Below, in pieces: positions 34,801 to 46,800 of a DNA stretch of 64,000 nt. The translations under genes were made by a program, and so were the position numbers. Source of the stretch: Lytechinus pictus (taxonomy: Eukaryota > Echinodermata > Echinoidea > Temnopleuroida > Toxopneustidae). The stretch spans positions 18,412,917 to 18,476,916 of the forward strand of contig NC_087261.1 in the NCBI RefSeq assembly GCF_037042905.1, in the 5' to 3' direction. The notes beneath the pieces were generated by a model. It did not search any database. It was given only the letters and a program-made list of their open reading frames with translations, and was not told the origin of the DNA. Position 1 is the first letter of the stretch. Every line of letters starts with the position of its first letter.

Positions 34801-37800
34801 GAGCGCGCAGCGCGAGCTGAAAATTGTGATATGTACTAACAATTTGTGTAAATCAAACAAAATAATGAAAGCTTGATGTGCGAGCTAAGACATTGTGTGC
34901 AAATTGATTTCAGAACTGGATATATACGTGCCATTTAATCCTCTTGAATGGGATTCATTACACAGGCAATGCGAGCGCGAAGCGCGAGCGAAATTTTTTA
35001 TATAAAGTCTATTTTCCAATTCTTCCCTCACCTTTTTCTTGTTTCCTTTCGGGGTCGGGCCGGCCGTTACGAGGTTGTAAATTACACAACATGGGTATGC
35101 TACCTCTTTCTTACTTTTCTTTCTGTTTTTCATAATTTATATCAAGTTAAAGAGTACACTTTTTCTGCAGGTTGTCAAAAAAATAGGGGGGCCGGGGCGC
35201 GAAATTATTTTTCCCACCGAGTTCTGGACCAACATATGAATATTCATGACTTGCGTCTTCGGATTGAGAGTACGCATGCGCGTGGCCTCGATCAGTACCA
35301 GTGCCGATCGTAAGCAAGCATACACGCAGAATGAATTAGCATCGTCAAATTACCGGTACCCTTACATAGTTACATAGGTCTTATAGGCTTAGATCTATAT
35401 ATATATATATATATATATATATCCAATTCTTAAACACAACTAGCTGCCATTAATGGCAAGACATGCATGTGCTAGGGTAGGGCTAGCTAGCTTAGGCTAG
35501 CGCATTAACTTTACCTCAAATCTGGACCTGTCTAATTAATGCCTAGTACTAATCAGTGTTGCAGTGCTTTGATGCTCGGCCTTGGCCTTAAGGCGCCTTA
35601 ATGCCTAGCTACTTTTTCAAAGCCTTGGCCTTGAGGATTTTGAGCCTTGAAATTTTAAGGCATTTTCAAGGCATTTTCAAGGCTTTTTCAAGGCATTTTG
35701 TACTTTCATTTGTTTTAAATAAGTAATTATAAATGTTTCAATTGTTTTTTTTTTTATATATACCGGTATTTAATAACACTAATGGTCAATACTACCAATC
35801 ACCAGTAACAGTAGCAGCAGCAGTAGTAAGTGTACTAGCAGTGTCATCAATTGTAATTGTCACCATTATCAAGAAATTCAAACAAAGAATACATCAGTTA
35901 TGAAAAATAGCATTATGTATATTGGTAATGTGTTGTAATCATATGATGATAATGACAGTAAATAATAATGGTCATGATCAAGGTAATAGTGCTTTGATGA
36001 CAAGAATAATTTTTACATCTGACTGCAATTTTGACAACAATTTTCATACTTTAAACATAGCTAACCCTAAAGAACGATAACAAGGTTGATTTCTATCCCA
36101 TTAGGATTTTCCTTGTATTATTTTCTTTGGCCAACAAGAATGTTTTAAGTTTTAATGATATTCTGAAAAGGTTTGGTAAACTTGAACACAGTCTCCAATT
36201 TTTTCATATCCAAATGGGTTATGTCAATGGCATGATGGGCCATAAACTTTGAGGGGCCAAGCATGGCATATATAGAGCAAAATTTCTGTCAAAAAAAAAG
36301 AAGAAAGCGATTGAAGCGAGCGAGTGAACAAAATTTGTCCCCCTCTTTCTATAAGAAAAGCTAATTTTGCAATAGATTGTTTAAAAAATAATATCACATT
36401 TACTCCATCTTTTCCTTTCCCTTCCCCCCCCCCCCTTGTCTAAGTTTATTCTTGGTGGTGGGACTTCTTCTTCTCTCTATCTCTCTTCTAAATTTTATAT
36501 TTGTTTTGGGTCAGATTGACAAAACAAAGGGGAAAAAATGTTTACTTCTTTTTAATCATATATCGTTCAACATTGAATCTCATTTCTCTACAGTTTCAAG
36601 GAAATAAACAACGTATTTGTTTTTGTGTCAATATGGTTTCAAGAAATAATAATTAACAAAAAATAATTTAATAATTAATCATTATTAATATTATCAATAA
36701 GTATTAATGATTAATTAACTGTTTAATAAAAGTGGTTGTAAGCAGAAAAAAATATGAAAACTGACAAGAGTCCTAAAAATGACTCATTTTCAGTTTAAGC
36801 ATTTGAAAATTTTAGCTTCCGCTTTGTGCTCTCTTGCCCCCCCCCCCCCCCCAAAAAAAAAAAATCCCTGTAGGATTTTTTTTTTCAAATGAAATATGCC
36901 CTTTTTAAAAAAGAAATACCTTCTTTAATAATAAAACATAATACATTTTAGGTTCGAAAATCACAGATTTTGAATCGTGCTTGCATCAATTATTAGTACT
37001 GCTAATGGTTGCAAAAATGTATAGAATGTTGCTTTATGGTTGAAATATCACAAATATTTGGCTCGCTTCCTGCACTCGCATCAATTATTGTACTCGTTCT
37101 CTTCCCGTTCACAAAAAAATGCTTAGAATGTCCAGTTTTCAGGTTGGAATATCACAAACTTTTGAGCTCGCGCTTTGCGCTCGCATTATTTTTTATCGGT
37201 GAGTTATGTATCTTATTTAAAATGCAGTAATTAACTGCTTCCTTTACTGGTCAGTATATAAAAAGAATTAGCGAGCGCAAAGTTATTTTTTAGTTAGATA
37301 CACATCTTTTTCATGATTACAAAACCAGCTCAGAATAAAATAATTTCCATGTCTTATTACACGACATGTCAAGAAGTTTGAGCTGGTGATTCGCGCTGGC
37401 AACATCGCGCAAGGAAATTTCAACAATGATTAGCCCCATAATTGACCATAAATCAAGTTTTACAACATCAGAATTGATTTTTTTTTCAAAACCGCTTGCT
37501 CGCTATGCTTTCTCGCTGAGAAGTAAAACCTAAAGCAAAATATCTATCTTGTAATTAAAAATCATTTTAGAAAGCCTTTGCTCAACTTAATTTCTATAAA
37601 ACACACAATTACTTCACGCAGTTCATAATCTCATTTTGAAAATACATGTATCTGTTTGCACAAAAAAAAACTCATTTTGATAAATGGGTGCCTTTTTGGC
37701 GTTGACCCCCCCCCCCCCAATAATAATTTTCTGCTGCCCCTGTCCCAGGGAGTGGAGAAAAAAATACGTTGAGAATGCCAGGATCAGAAGACCGTGGTAA

Positions 37801-40800
37801 TAATTATTGCAATGTAAATCGCCTATAGAAAAATTATGGATTATGTGTACACAGGTAACTATATCATTTTTTTAATATGTCTCTATCATGAAATTATTTT
37901 TGTTTTAAATGTACAGAGGTTAATTTTTTTTCTCGCTCAGTCCCCTCGCTCACATATATTTTACCATGTGTGATGTCTGCTGCCTAAGTATTGTTAGTTC
38001 ATTGTTCTGTATTATATCGTAAGTTTGAAATGCCTTGGCTTTGAGGTTTTCAGGCATTTCAAACTTACGAAAAAATCCATAATTATTATGGGGGGGGGGG
38101 GTCAACGCCAAAAAGGCACCCATTTATCAAAATGAGTTTTTTTTGTGCAAACAGATACATGTATTTTCAAAATGAGATTATGAACTGCGTGAAGTAATTG
38201 TGTGTTTTATAGAAATTAAGTTGAGCAAATGCTTTCTAAAATGATTTTTAATTACAAGATAGATATTTTGCTTTAGGTTTTACTTCTCAGCGAGAAAGCA
38301 TAGCGAGCAAGCGGTTTTGAAAAAAAAAATCAATTCTGATGTTGTAAAACTTGATTTATGGTCAATTATGGGGCTAATCATTGTTGAAATTTCCTTGCGC
38401 GATGTTGCCAGCGCGAATCACCAGCTCAAACTTCTTGACATGTCGTGTAATAAAACATGGAAATTATTTTATTCTGAGCTGGTTTTGTAATCATGAAAAA
38501 GATGTGTATCTAACTAAAAAATAACTTTGCGCTCGCTAATTCTTTTTATATACTGACCAGTAAAGGAAGCAGTTAATTACTGCATTTTAAATAAGATACA
38601 TAACTCACCAATAAAAAATAATGCGAGCGCAAAGCGCGAGCTCAAAAGTTTGTGATATTCCAACCTGAAAACTGGACATTCTAAGCATTTTTTTGTGAAC
38701 GGGAAGAGAACGAGTACAATAATTGATGCGAGTGCAGGAAGCGAGCCAAATATTTGTGATATTTCAACCATAAAGCAACATTCTATACATTTTTGCAACC
38801 ATTAGCAATACTGTACTAAACAATAATTGATGCAAGCACGATTCAAAATCTGTGATTTTCGAACCTAAAATGTATTATGTTTTATTATTAAAGAAGGTAT
38901 TTCTTTTTTAAAAAGGGCATATTTCATTTGGGAAAAAAATCCTACAGGGATTTTTTTTTTTTTTGGGGGGGGGGCAAGAGAGCACAAAGCGCAAGCTAAA
39001 ATTTTCAAATGCTTAAACTGAAAATGAGTCATTTTTAGGACTCTTGTCAGTTTTCATATTTTGTTCTGCTTACAACCACTTTTATTAAACAGTTAATTAA
39101 TCATTAATACTTATTGATAATATTAATAATGATTAATTATTAAATTATTTTTTGTTAATTATTATTTCTTGAAACCATATTGACACAAAAACAAATACGT
39201 TGTTTATTTCCTTGAAACTGTAGAGAAATGAGATTCAATGTTGAACGATATATGATTAAAAAGAAGTAAACATTTTTCCCCCTTTGTTTTGTCAATCTGA
39301 CCCAAAACAAATATAAAATTTAGAAGAGAGATAGAGAGAAGAAGAAGTCCCACCACCAAGAATAAACTTAGACAAGGGGGGGGGAAGGGAAAGGAAAAGA
39401 TGGAGTAAATGTGATATTATTTTTTAAACAATCTATTGCAAAATTAGCTTTTCTTATAGAAAGAGGGGGACAAATTTTGTTCACTCGCTCGCTTCAATCG
39501 CTTTCTTCTTTTTTTTTTGACAGAAATTTTGCTCTATATATGCCATGCTTGGCCCCTCAAAGTTTCTGGCCCATCATGCCATTGACATAACCCATTTGGA
39601 TATGAAAAAATTGGAGACTGTGTTCAAGTTTACCAAATCTTTTCAGAATATCATTAAAACTTAAAACATTCTTGTTGGCCAAAGAAAATAATACAAGGAA
39701 AATCCTAATGGGATAGAAATCAACCTTGTTATCGTTCTTTAGGGTTAGCTATGTTTAAAGTATGAAAATTGTTGTCAAAATTGCAGTCAGATGTAAAAAT
39801 TATTCTTGTCATCAAAGCATTATTACCTTGATCATGACCATTATTATTTACTGTCATTATCATCATATGATTACAACACATTACCAATATACATAATGCT
39901 ATTTTTCATAACTGATGTATTCTTTGTTTGAATTTCTTGATAATGGTGACAATTACAATTGATGACACTGCTAGTACACTTACTACTGCTGCTGCTACTG
40001 TTACTGGTGATTGGCAGTATTGACCATTAGTGTTATTAAATACCGGTATATATAAAAAAAAAAAAAACAATTGAAACATTTATAATTACTTATTTAAAAC
40101 AAATGAAAGTACAAAATGCCTTGAAAAAGCCTTGAAAATGCGTTGAAAATGCCTTAAAATTTCAAGGCTCAAAATCCTCAAGGCCAAGGCCTTCTCAAGG
40201 CCAAGGCTTTGAAAAAGTAGCTAGGCATTAAGGCGCCTTAAGGCAAGGCCGAGCATCAAAGCACTACAACACTGATTAGTACTAGGCATTAATTAGACAG
40301 GTCCAGATTTGAGGTAAAGTTAATGCGCTAGCCTAATAAGCTAGCCCTACCCTAGCACATGTCTTGCCATTAATGGCAGCTAGTTGTGTTTAAGAATTGG
40401 ATATATATATATATATATATATAGATCTAAGCCTATAAGACCTATGTAACTATGTAAGGGTACCGGTAATTTGACGATGCTAATTCATTCTGAGCAACGT
40501 GTATGCTTGCTTACGATCGGCACTGGTACTGATCGAGGCCAAGTCCACGCGCATGCGTACTCTCAATCCGAAGACGCAAGTCATGAATATTCATATGTTG
40601 GTCCAGAACTCGGTGGGAAAAATAATTTTGCGGCCGGGGCCGGCTCGGCCCCCTCCTGGATCCGCGCCTGAAGCAGCTACCCCCCCCCCCCCCTCCCCGT
40701 ATTAAAAAAACATATCTAATATCATGCGAGGGAGTTTAACGACCGAGTGAGAAAAAAAATCACATTTTAAAATGCTTGAACATTTTTCATCTATAGCGTG

Positions 40801-43800
40801 CTTCGGGACCTGATGGGTGTATGCAGATGAGGGCATGCGGGGGGGGGGGGGGGGTAGGACTGATTATCAGGAAATGGGTTTGTGTTGTTACTCTCTCCAG
40901 GCGTTCATTCTCTAAATTTGAGTTAACGTAAACGGTATAATAGAACATGGCAAGAGATAAGTGCCAACGACACCCCTTAAAGGAGAAATGTATTGATTAT
41001 GAATGTGGTCTTATTATATATCAATGGAAAGGTAATGATGTGGGGATTATCAGTGGGTCATTCAAAAATAACGAAAATAATACATAAGGTGGAAATCGCC
41101 GATTAAAAAATCGCTAAAATGCCTCTCCGAAATATGCCTCGCATCGGTCTCTGAATTGACTTGAATTTGATGACGTCACTTTCTGTACGAGAGGCGTGAT
41201 TGGCTCTCCCACGTGAATTGCTCCACTTGCATGCAAAACATGTTGCGAGGATACGTTTTCTCCACACTGTCAATGAATACTTCGATCACGAAATGAAAGA
41301 AAACCCAGAATTTTATCTAGATTTGGATTTTCAAATTGATGATTTTGAAGATGAAGATAATGATGAGGAAATGAACAACAAAGTGACGTAGTTGGAGGTA
41401 ATTTGGGGGAATTATGCCGATGATGATGAGTCGGACAATTCAACTTGCAACACGATCACATGCCGATTCGCTACCAACTCATGCAGCTGCTAAGTGCTAG
41501 CTACACCGCGCGGGCCAAATTGAATTCATGAAAATGAATTACCACACTGTCCAGACAGACTCTCTTACCTCTGTGACTATGAAGAAGGAAAATAATGATA
41601 AAACTGTACTTACAAACAAGTGAATGTAATCCGAACCTGAAGGCAAATCAACTCAACGAATAGCAGCAGACGATATGCACCGACGATAAACTTCATATGG
41701 CTGGGATAGATTGTCACTCGTTCTGTTAGATGTAATTTTTATCACATTAATTTGACAAAATTACGAAACTCGGGGAATTATTTATCTATATAAAAATATA
41801 GTAACATCTCGTATTATTTTTTAAATTACGATAAAACCTTTTTTGAAGGAAAACGTTGAGGTAAATTAAAATTGGATGTAAAAGATCATTTCGTGGACGT
41901 AATTCTGCGTGTTTGAAGCATTCAGAGAGAGAACTTTAAACTATCAATTAACTGAGTTCCATCGGTCTCCATGATAAATGATGTACACCATCGTGTTCTC
42001 CTTATTTTCTCCTTTAATTTGATATATGATTCTCCATTTTTACGATTTTCAATATATTTCTACTTTGAAAATATTACGAGGGTATATGTTGACAAAAGAG
42101 AAAATGTTTCAAGTAAAACCTTGAATGTGGAGCATCTACACATACAAATACCATTAAAGATATAAAATTGTTAATTTTTTGGTATGCTTTTTGCGCGCAG
42201 AGCGCGCTGAAATTTGGGGTATTGTATGTACCTACCCTCGCCACCCAAAAACATGGAGAGACATTCCTGATTCTAAACTATATGCTTTATTAGTAACTCA
42301 ATCGTGGAGTATATAGAGACAAAGCCATTTCCAATAGAATGGCAAAAAATCGGAGCGCTTTTGACAAAACACGGATATGTTTCGAGTTAAAACTTCAATT
42401 TTGAGGCATTAGTATTGCTATATTCGTGGTGGATAAATTATATAAGGAGGTTACTCTGAAGAAAATATGCAAAGCAGTCTACTATGTTGGAAGAGATCAT
42501 ATACTTCTTATACTCGCACTTTAAGAGAACATTAATGAATTCGGCATTTAGATTTTCGATTTTTGAGAAGTAAAAACTTTGATTCAAGAGCATTGGACAA
42601 CATGAATGGAATACTGCATTAATCAAGACATAATGTATGCATTTTTACTGTTTTATTTACAGGACCTAGTTGAAAAACAGTGCATTTTATCTGAACATGT
42701 TATCCTGTATAAAGATGTTTATATAAATATATAAATAAATAAGTAAATAAATAAATACGCATATAGGACCTACATAATTCCTTTTTTTTCGTTGTGGTCG
42801 ATTTATTATTATTTTTTTTTTGGGGGGGGGGATTCTTCAGCGATGTTTTGGAAGGCTTCATTCCCGAAAGCCCCCCCCCCCCCCTCTAAAGCCGCGCCTG
42901 ACATACACACGTCTCGCAAGCCATTACCCCCACATCCCTTTGCTCCACAATCCGCCTACTTCATAATAAAGAATTATTTTAAAATAGATAATGCCATAAG
43001 GCAAACTAACGCCAATAGTTCGACTGGGCACCGGCATGAACTTAAGGGACGCCAATTTTACGTTCGATCGGGGGCACAAATATGACCTGTCATGAAAGGG
43101 GCACCAGACTTAACTTAAACCTTGTATTAGGGGCGCCAAATTGATGTTTGACCTAGGGGGCGCCGATTTGATGTTTAACAGTGGGCGCCAAATTCATGTT
43201 TTACATGGGGGGGGGGGGGAGTAGGGCGTCAAAATCATTTTTTTTTCACATGGAGGGCCGGAATGCGTATTTTATTTACACCACTGCTCCGCCAAAATTC
43301 CCAGAAATACGAAAGAAACGACTCGCGGGTAAGTCTAATCGGTGCGCTCAAGCAAAGCTCTCGGAATTCCCGCGTGAGATTTGTATGAAGTTGAATGAAT
43401 ATCAAAAACCACCTGAGGTCATCCCGTTACCACATTATTTTCTTAGGGTTATTGTTGATATTACGGAAAAGGGTTTAAAAACCATTTAAGTTTGTAACAG
43501 AGCTGATACTTAATTTTGTATTGAAAATGAATATGTAAAAAATATTGTCTAGTGACGAATTGATGTTAAGCCAATAAAGTGTGAGGTCATTTTATAGTAT
43601 TTTTCCTACAGTATAGGGCCTTCTAGTATTGACTTGTTTTGAGGTTTTTCCAACCTGAAATACTTTTCAAAATCACAGAGTATACATTTGCAGCAATGCT
43701 TGGTAGTGCATTTGTTGGACAAAGTTCAGTAGTAGTTGTGATAAATGACTGAGAAAGATGAAAAGGGCCCGAAAAGACTGAGGGGAAGGGGGTGGGGAGT

Positions 43801-46800
43801 GCGACGGAATAAGGAGAAAGGGTGAGATGAGATACAAGGAGATTGATTTGGAAAAAATATATTGTGAGGAAAAAAATCAAAAGAAATGGGCCTTAAGCAA
43901 GAGGGGAGAATAAAAGAAGAGTCTACCCAAGCAGAAAATATCAGATGAACAGAACAAAAAAACGTTTGAGAAAAATTGGACAACTAAAGGAAAGTTATAA
44001 AATTTTAATCATATGAAAAAAATGGGGAAATCACAAGACAAATTGTCGATTTTATGAAGTCATGGATGCACCACTAACTATTTATTTTGTTTACAAATGT
44101 ATTTATACTGCAAAAATTCATTATTTGACCCATCACACAATTTTTTTTCAGAACTCGAATCAAGTTAACATTTCCTTGTTATGTAGGCCTTCTTGAAATA
44201 TCTAATGAACTCAAAATATTGAGCTTGACTATATTTGTATACCTTTAATCATTCAAGTATTATAAATATTGAATCATAAATTCATATTTTCAAGGTTGTT
44301 AAAAAAAACCTATAAAGTCTGTAATAATAGAAACATGAAAAACATATTTATCATCTAGATATCCTGGAAAAAGTTTTGAGGAAATCAAAATTTCGGAAAA
44401 AGTTAAATTTTGTAGTAATGAACTAGTAGATAAAAAAAATGGTTAGTCGTGCACATATGATGTCAGCAAGTCGGCAATTGCCTAGTGATATTAATTTCAT
44501 TAAAAATTCATAACATTCTTATAGTTGTCCGATTTCCCTCAAACTTTTTAGTTCTGTCAATCTGATTTTTCTTGAACATTATTTGTTCATACATTCAAAT
44601 GATCCTTGAAATGTCCCTTTTAAAGTTCATTAGAGACCAAAACTTTTCAGCTCGCGCTTTGCCCTCGCATCAATTCTTTTTATATAGGGGTATTACATTA
44701 TATTAATGGATATTTTTTCATGAACACTTCATTGAAAATAAGTGGTATTCAATTGCCTTTGGATCAGTGGCGTACCTGGCATAATTCATCAGGGGGGGGG
44801 GGGCAAGCGACAAGGATGAGCAAGGTGGGGGTAGAAGGCATGGACGTATACGCACAATTTTTTAAAGGGGAGCTGATAATCATTGCCCTAATATCGTCTT
44901 CACAGTTTTTAATTTTCAAGCGAGCGAAAAAAAAATCAATTTTTATTAAGCCTTTTTACATGATGTGAAACGTGCAGAAATTATACATTCGGTCATAAAA
45001 TTACCAATCCACGAGGATATTTGGGCATTTCGCAGTCTTCATTGCCCTGCATTTTCCAGCCCCCCCCCCCCATACACGTTTGGAAGTGTATAGGTCTGGA
45101 AGTGGCACTGAAGGAGGGAAATGTTATCCAGGGGTGCCCAATAAAACATTTTTTGAGGGAATTGCTGAGGGAATTAAAATTAGAGAAATATAGATAGGCG
45201 GATCGACGAAGGTATCGGGTAAATAGGATAGAAAGGGGGGACGGTAATAACCAGAAGAGTGTGTAAGCAGGGGCAAGGCTAGGCCCTTTCCAGTTGGGAG
45301 GGGGTGGAGGACCTTGATTACCGACAGATATCAGTACCGATTCCCGACGACCAATACTCATCTATATCCAACCCAAGGGCAGATCCAGAATATCCAAGGA
45401 GAACATTTGGGTTTACAAAAAATTGACAAGCCCCACCTCCCCCCCCCCAAAAAAAAAAGTCTACACTTTTACTGGTACGTGCCTTACAATTTACACTGAA
45501 ATAATATAATAATAATAATTGCGAGCGTGAAGCGTGAGCTGAATTTTTCTGAACATTTAGACCTAAAACGATACATTTGGTGCACTTAATTTATAATAGG
45601 ATGGGTATCTTTCCTAATAAATTATGTGAGCGCGAAGCGCGAGCTAAAAAATGCTGATATTCCTAACTGGACACTAAATATTCTAAGCAGTTTTACAGGA
45701 TGGGTATATAAACAGTCGTGCGGGCGCGAAGAGCGAGCTAATACTTCTGATATTCCGACTTAAGAACTGGATATTCTAAGCACCTTTCGTAACCATGAAC
45801 ACATTGGTTTCTAATTGAATAATTGATGCGAAGAGCGAGCTGAAAATTTGAAATATTCCCCCCTAAAAAATTGACATTCTAAGCACCTTTTTATTTTTTA
45901 AATATGAACAAGATGGTAGTCAAAAGCAATTGATTGGTGTGAGCGCGAAGCGCGAGCTGAAAATTTTTGATATTTCGACCTGAAAACTTTACATCCTAAG
46001 CACTTCATTTACTTATGAACGGGATGGAATTTTATGCGAGTGCGAAGCTCGAGCTGAAATGTTTTATATTCCAACCTAAGAATTTGATATTCTAAGCAAT
46101 TTCTGTAACCGGGAACAAATTGATTTCTAATGATATGTTTTTGATATTTTTGATTTTTTATATTCCGACCTGAAAACTGGACATTCTAAGCACTTCATTT
46201 ACCTATGAACAGGATGGATATATCTTGCGCGAAGTGCGAGCTGAGTATTTTTATTAAAAAAAATGAAAACTAGACAGTGGCGTACCATGGGTCACGTCTT
46301 TGGGGGGGCACTAGCAAAAAATTTGAGTCACTTAATGAGCGCGCGAAGCGCGCTCAGTTGCCAGGTATACTGACCTAATAGAGACATCTTAAAGACAGTG
46401 CCATTAAACGGATATATATGTATCTCACTGATCAAATAATGCGAGCGCGAAGCGCGAGGTGAATTTTTTTTTATATTCAGACCTAGAAAGGGACCTTATA
46501 AGCATATTTTTATCATCATATTTCGTACCGGTCTCGCTAAACAAACAATACGAGTGCGAAGCGCAAGCTGGAATTTTTGTATATTGACCCCAAACAGGGA
46601 CATTTTAAGGACTATCTTTTAGGAATCCATTAAAAGTACATATTTCACCAAAGTCATCTAATGCGAGTGCTAAGCGCTTGCTGATTTGGTTAGAATTACA
46701 TATTAACACATGAATCACATTTTGTAGTCATTGTAATCATGATTACCAAACACATCTCACTAATCAAATTATTTTCCGTTCTCCCTCCTTTTCTCCTTTT

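Larger units (their letters stand above)
34153..40670. mobile_element. TIR element carrying the palindrome
   Basis: Left CAGGGGCGGATCCAG and right in reverse CAGGCGCGGATCCAG match at 14 of 15 positions. The flanks share AAGCA directly outside both ends (34148-34152 and 40671-40675), which could be a short target duplication or chance. It contains a GCGAGC-core array and the 5.45-kb palindrome. Confidence 0.5.
34012..42900. mobile_element. Possible outer TIR element with G-tracts (8.9 kb, nested content)
   Basis: The left end CAGGCGCGGTTCTAGA (34012) and the right end in reverse CAGGCGCGGCTTTAGA match at 14 of 16 positions, and both are followed by long G runs. No clean target duplication. 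The span includes the element at 34153-40670. Confidence 0.4.

Noticed and set aside
34350..34995. CRISPR array
   Set aside because: The evenly spaced cores have similar spacers, lie in a eukaryotic intron and belong to transposon units; no cas genes.
37009..37230. Identical 73-codon ORFs at 37009-37230 (+) and 38577-38798 (-) as a duplicated gene
   Set aside because: They are the two arms of the palindrome read in opposite directions; the frame crosses GCGAGC-core repeat sequence and matches no protein family.
41200..41391. Acidic 63-codon ORF as a gene
   Set aside because: The C-terminal half is low-complexity Asp/Glu/Asn and there is no family match or splice support.
34004..42908. ACACACGT near both ends of the outer G-tract element as a target duplication
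   Set aside because: The copies do not abut the ends at equal distance and are AC-rich, so chance is likely.
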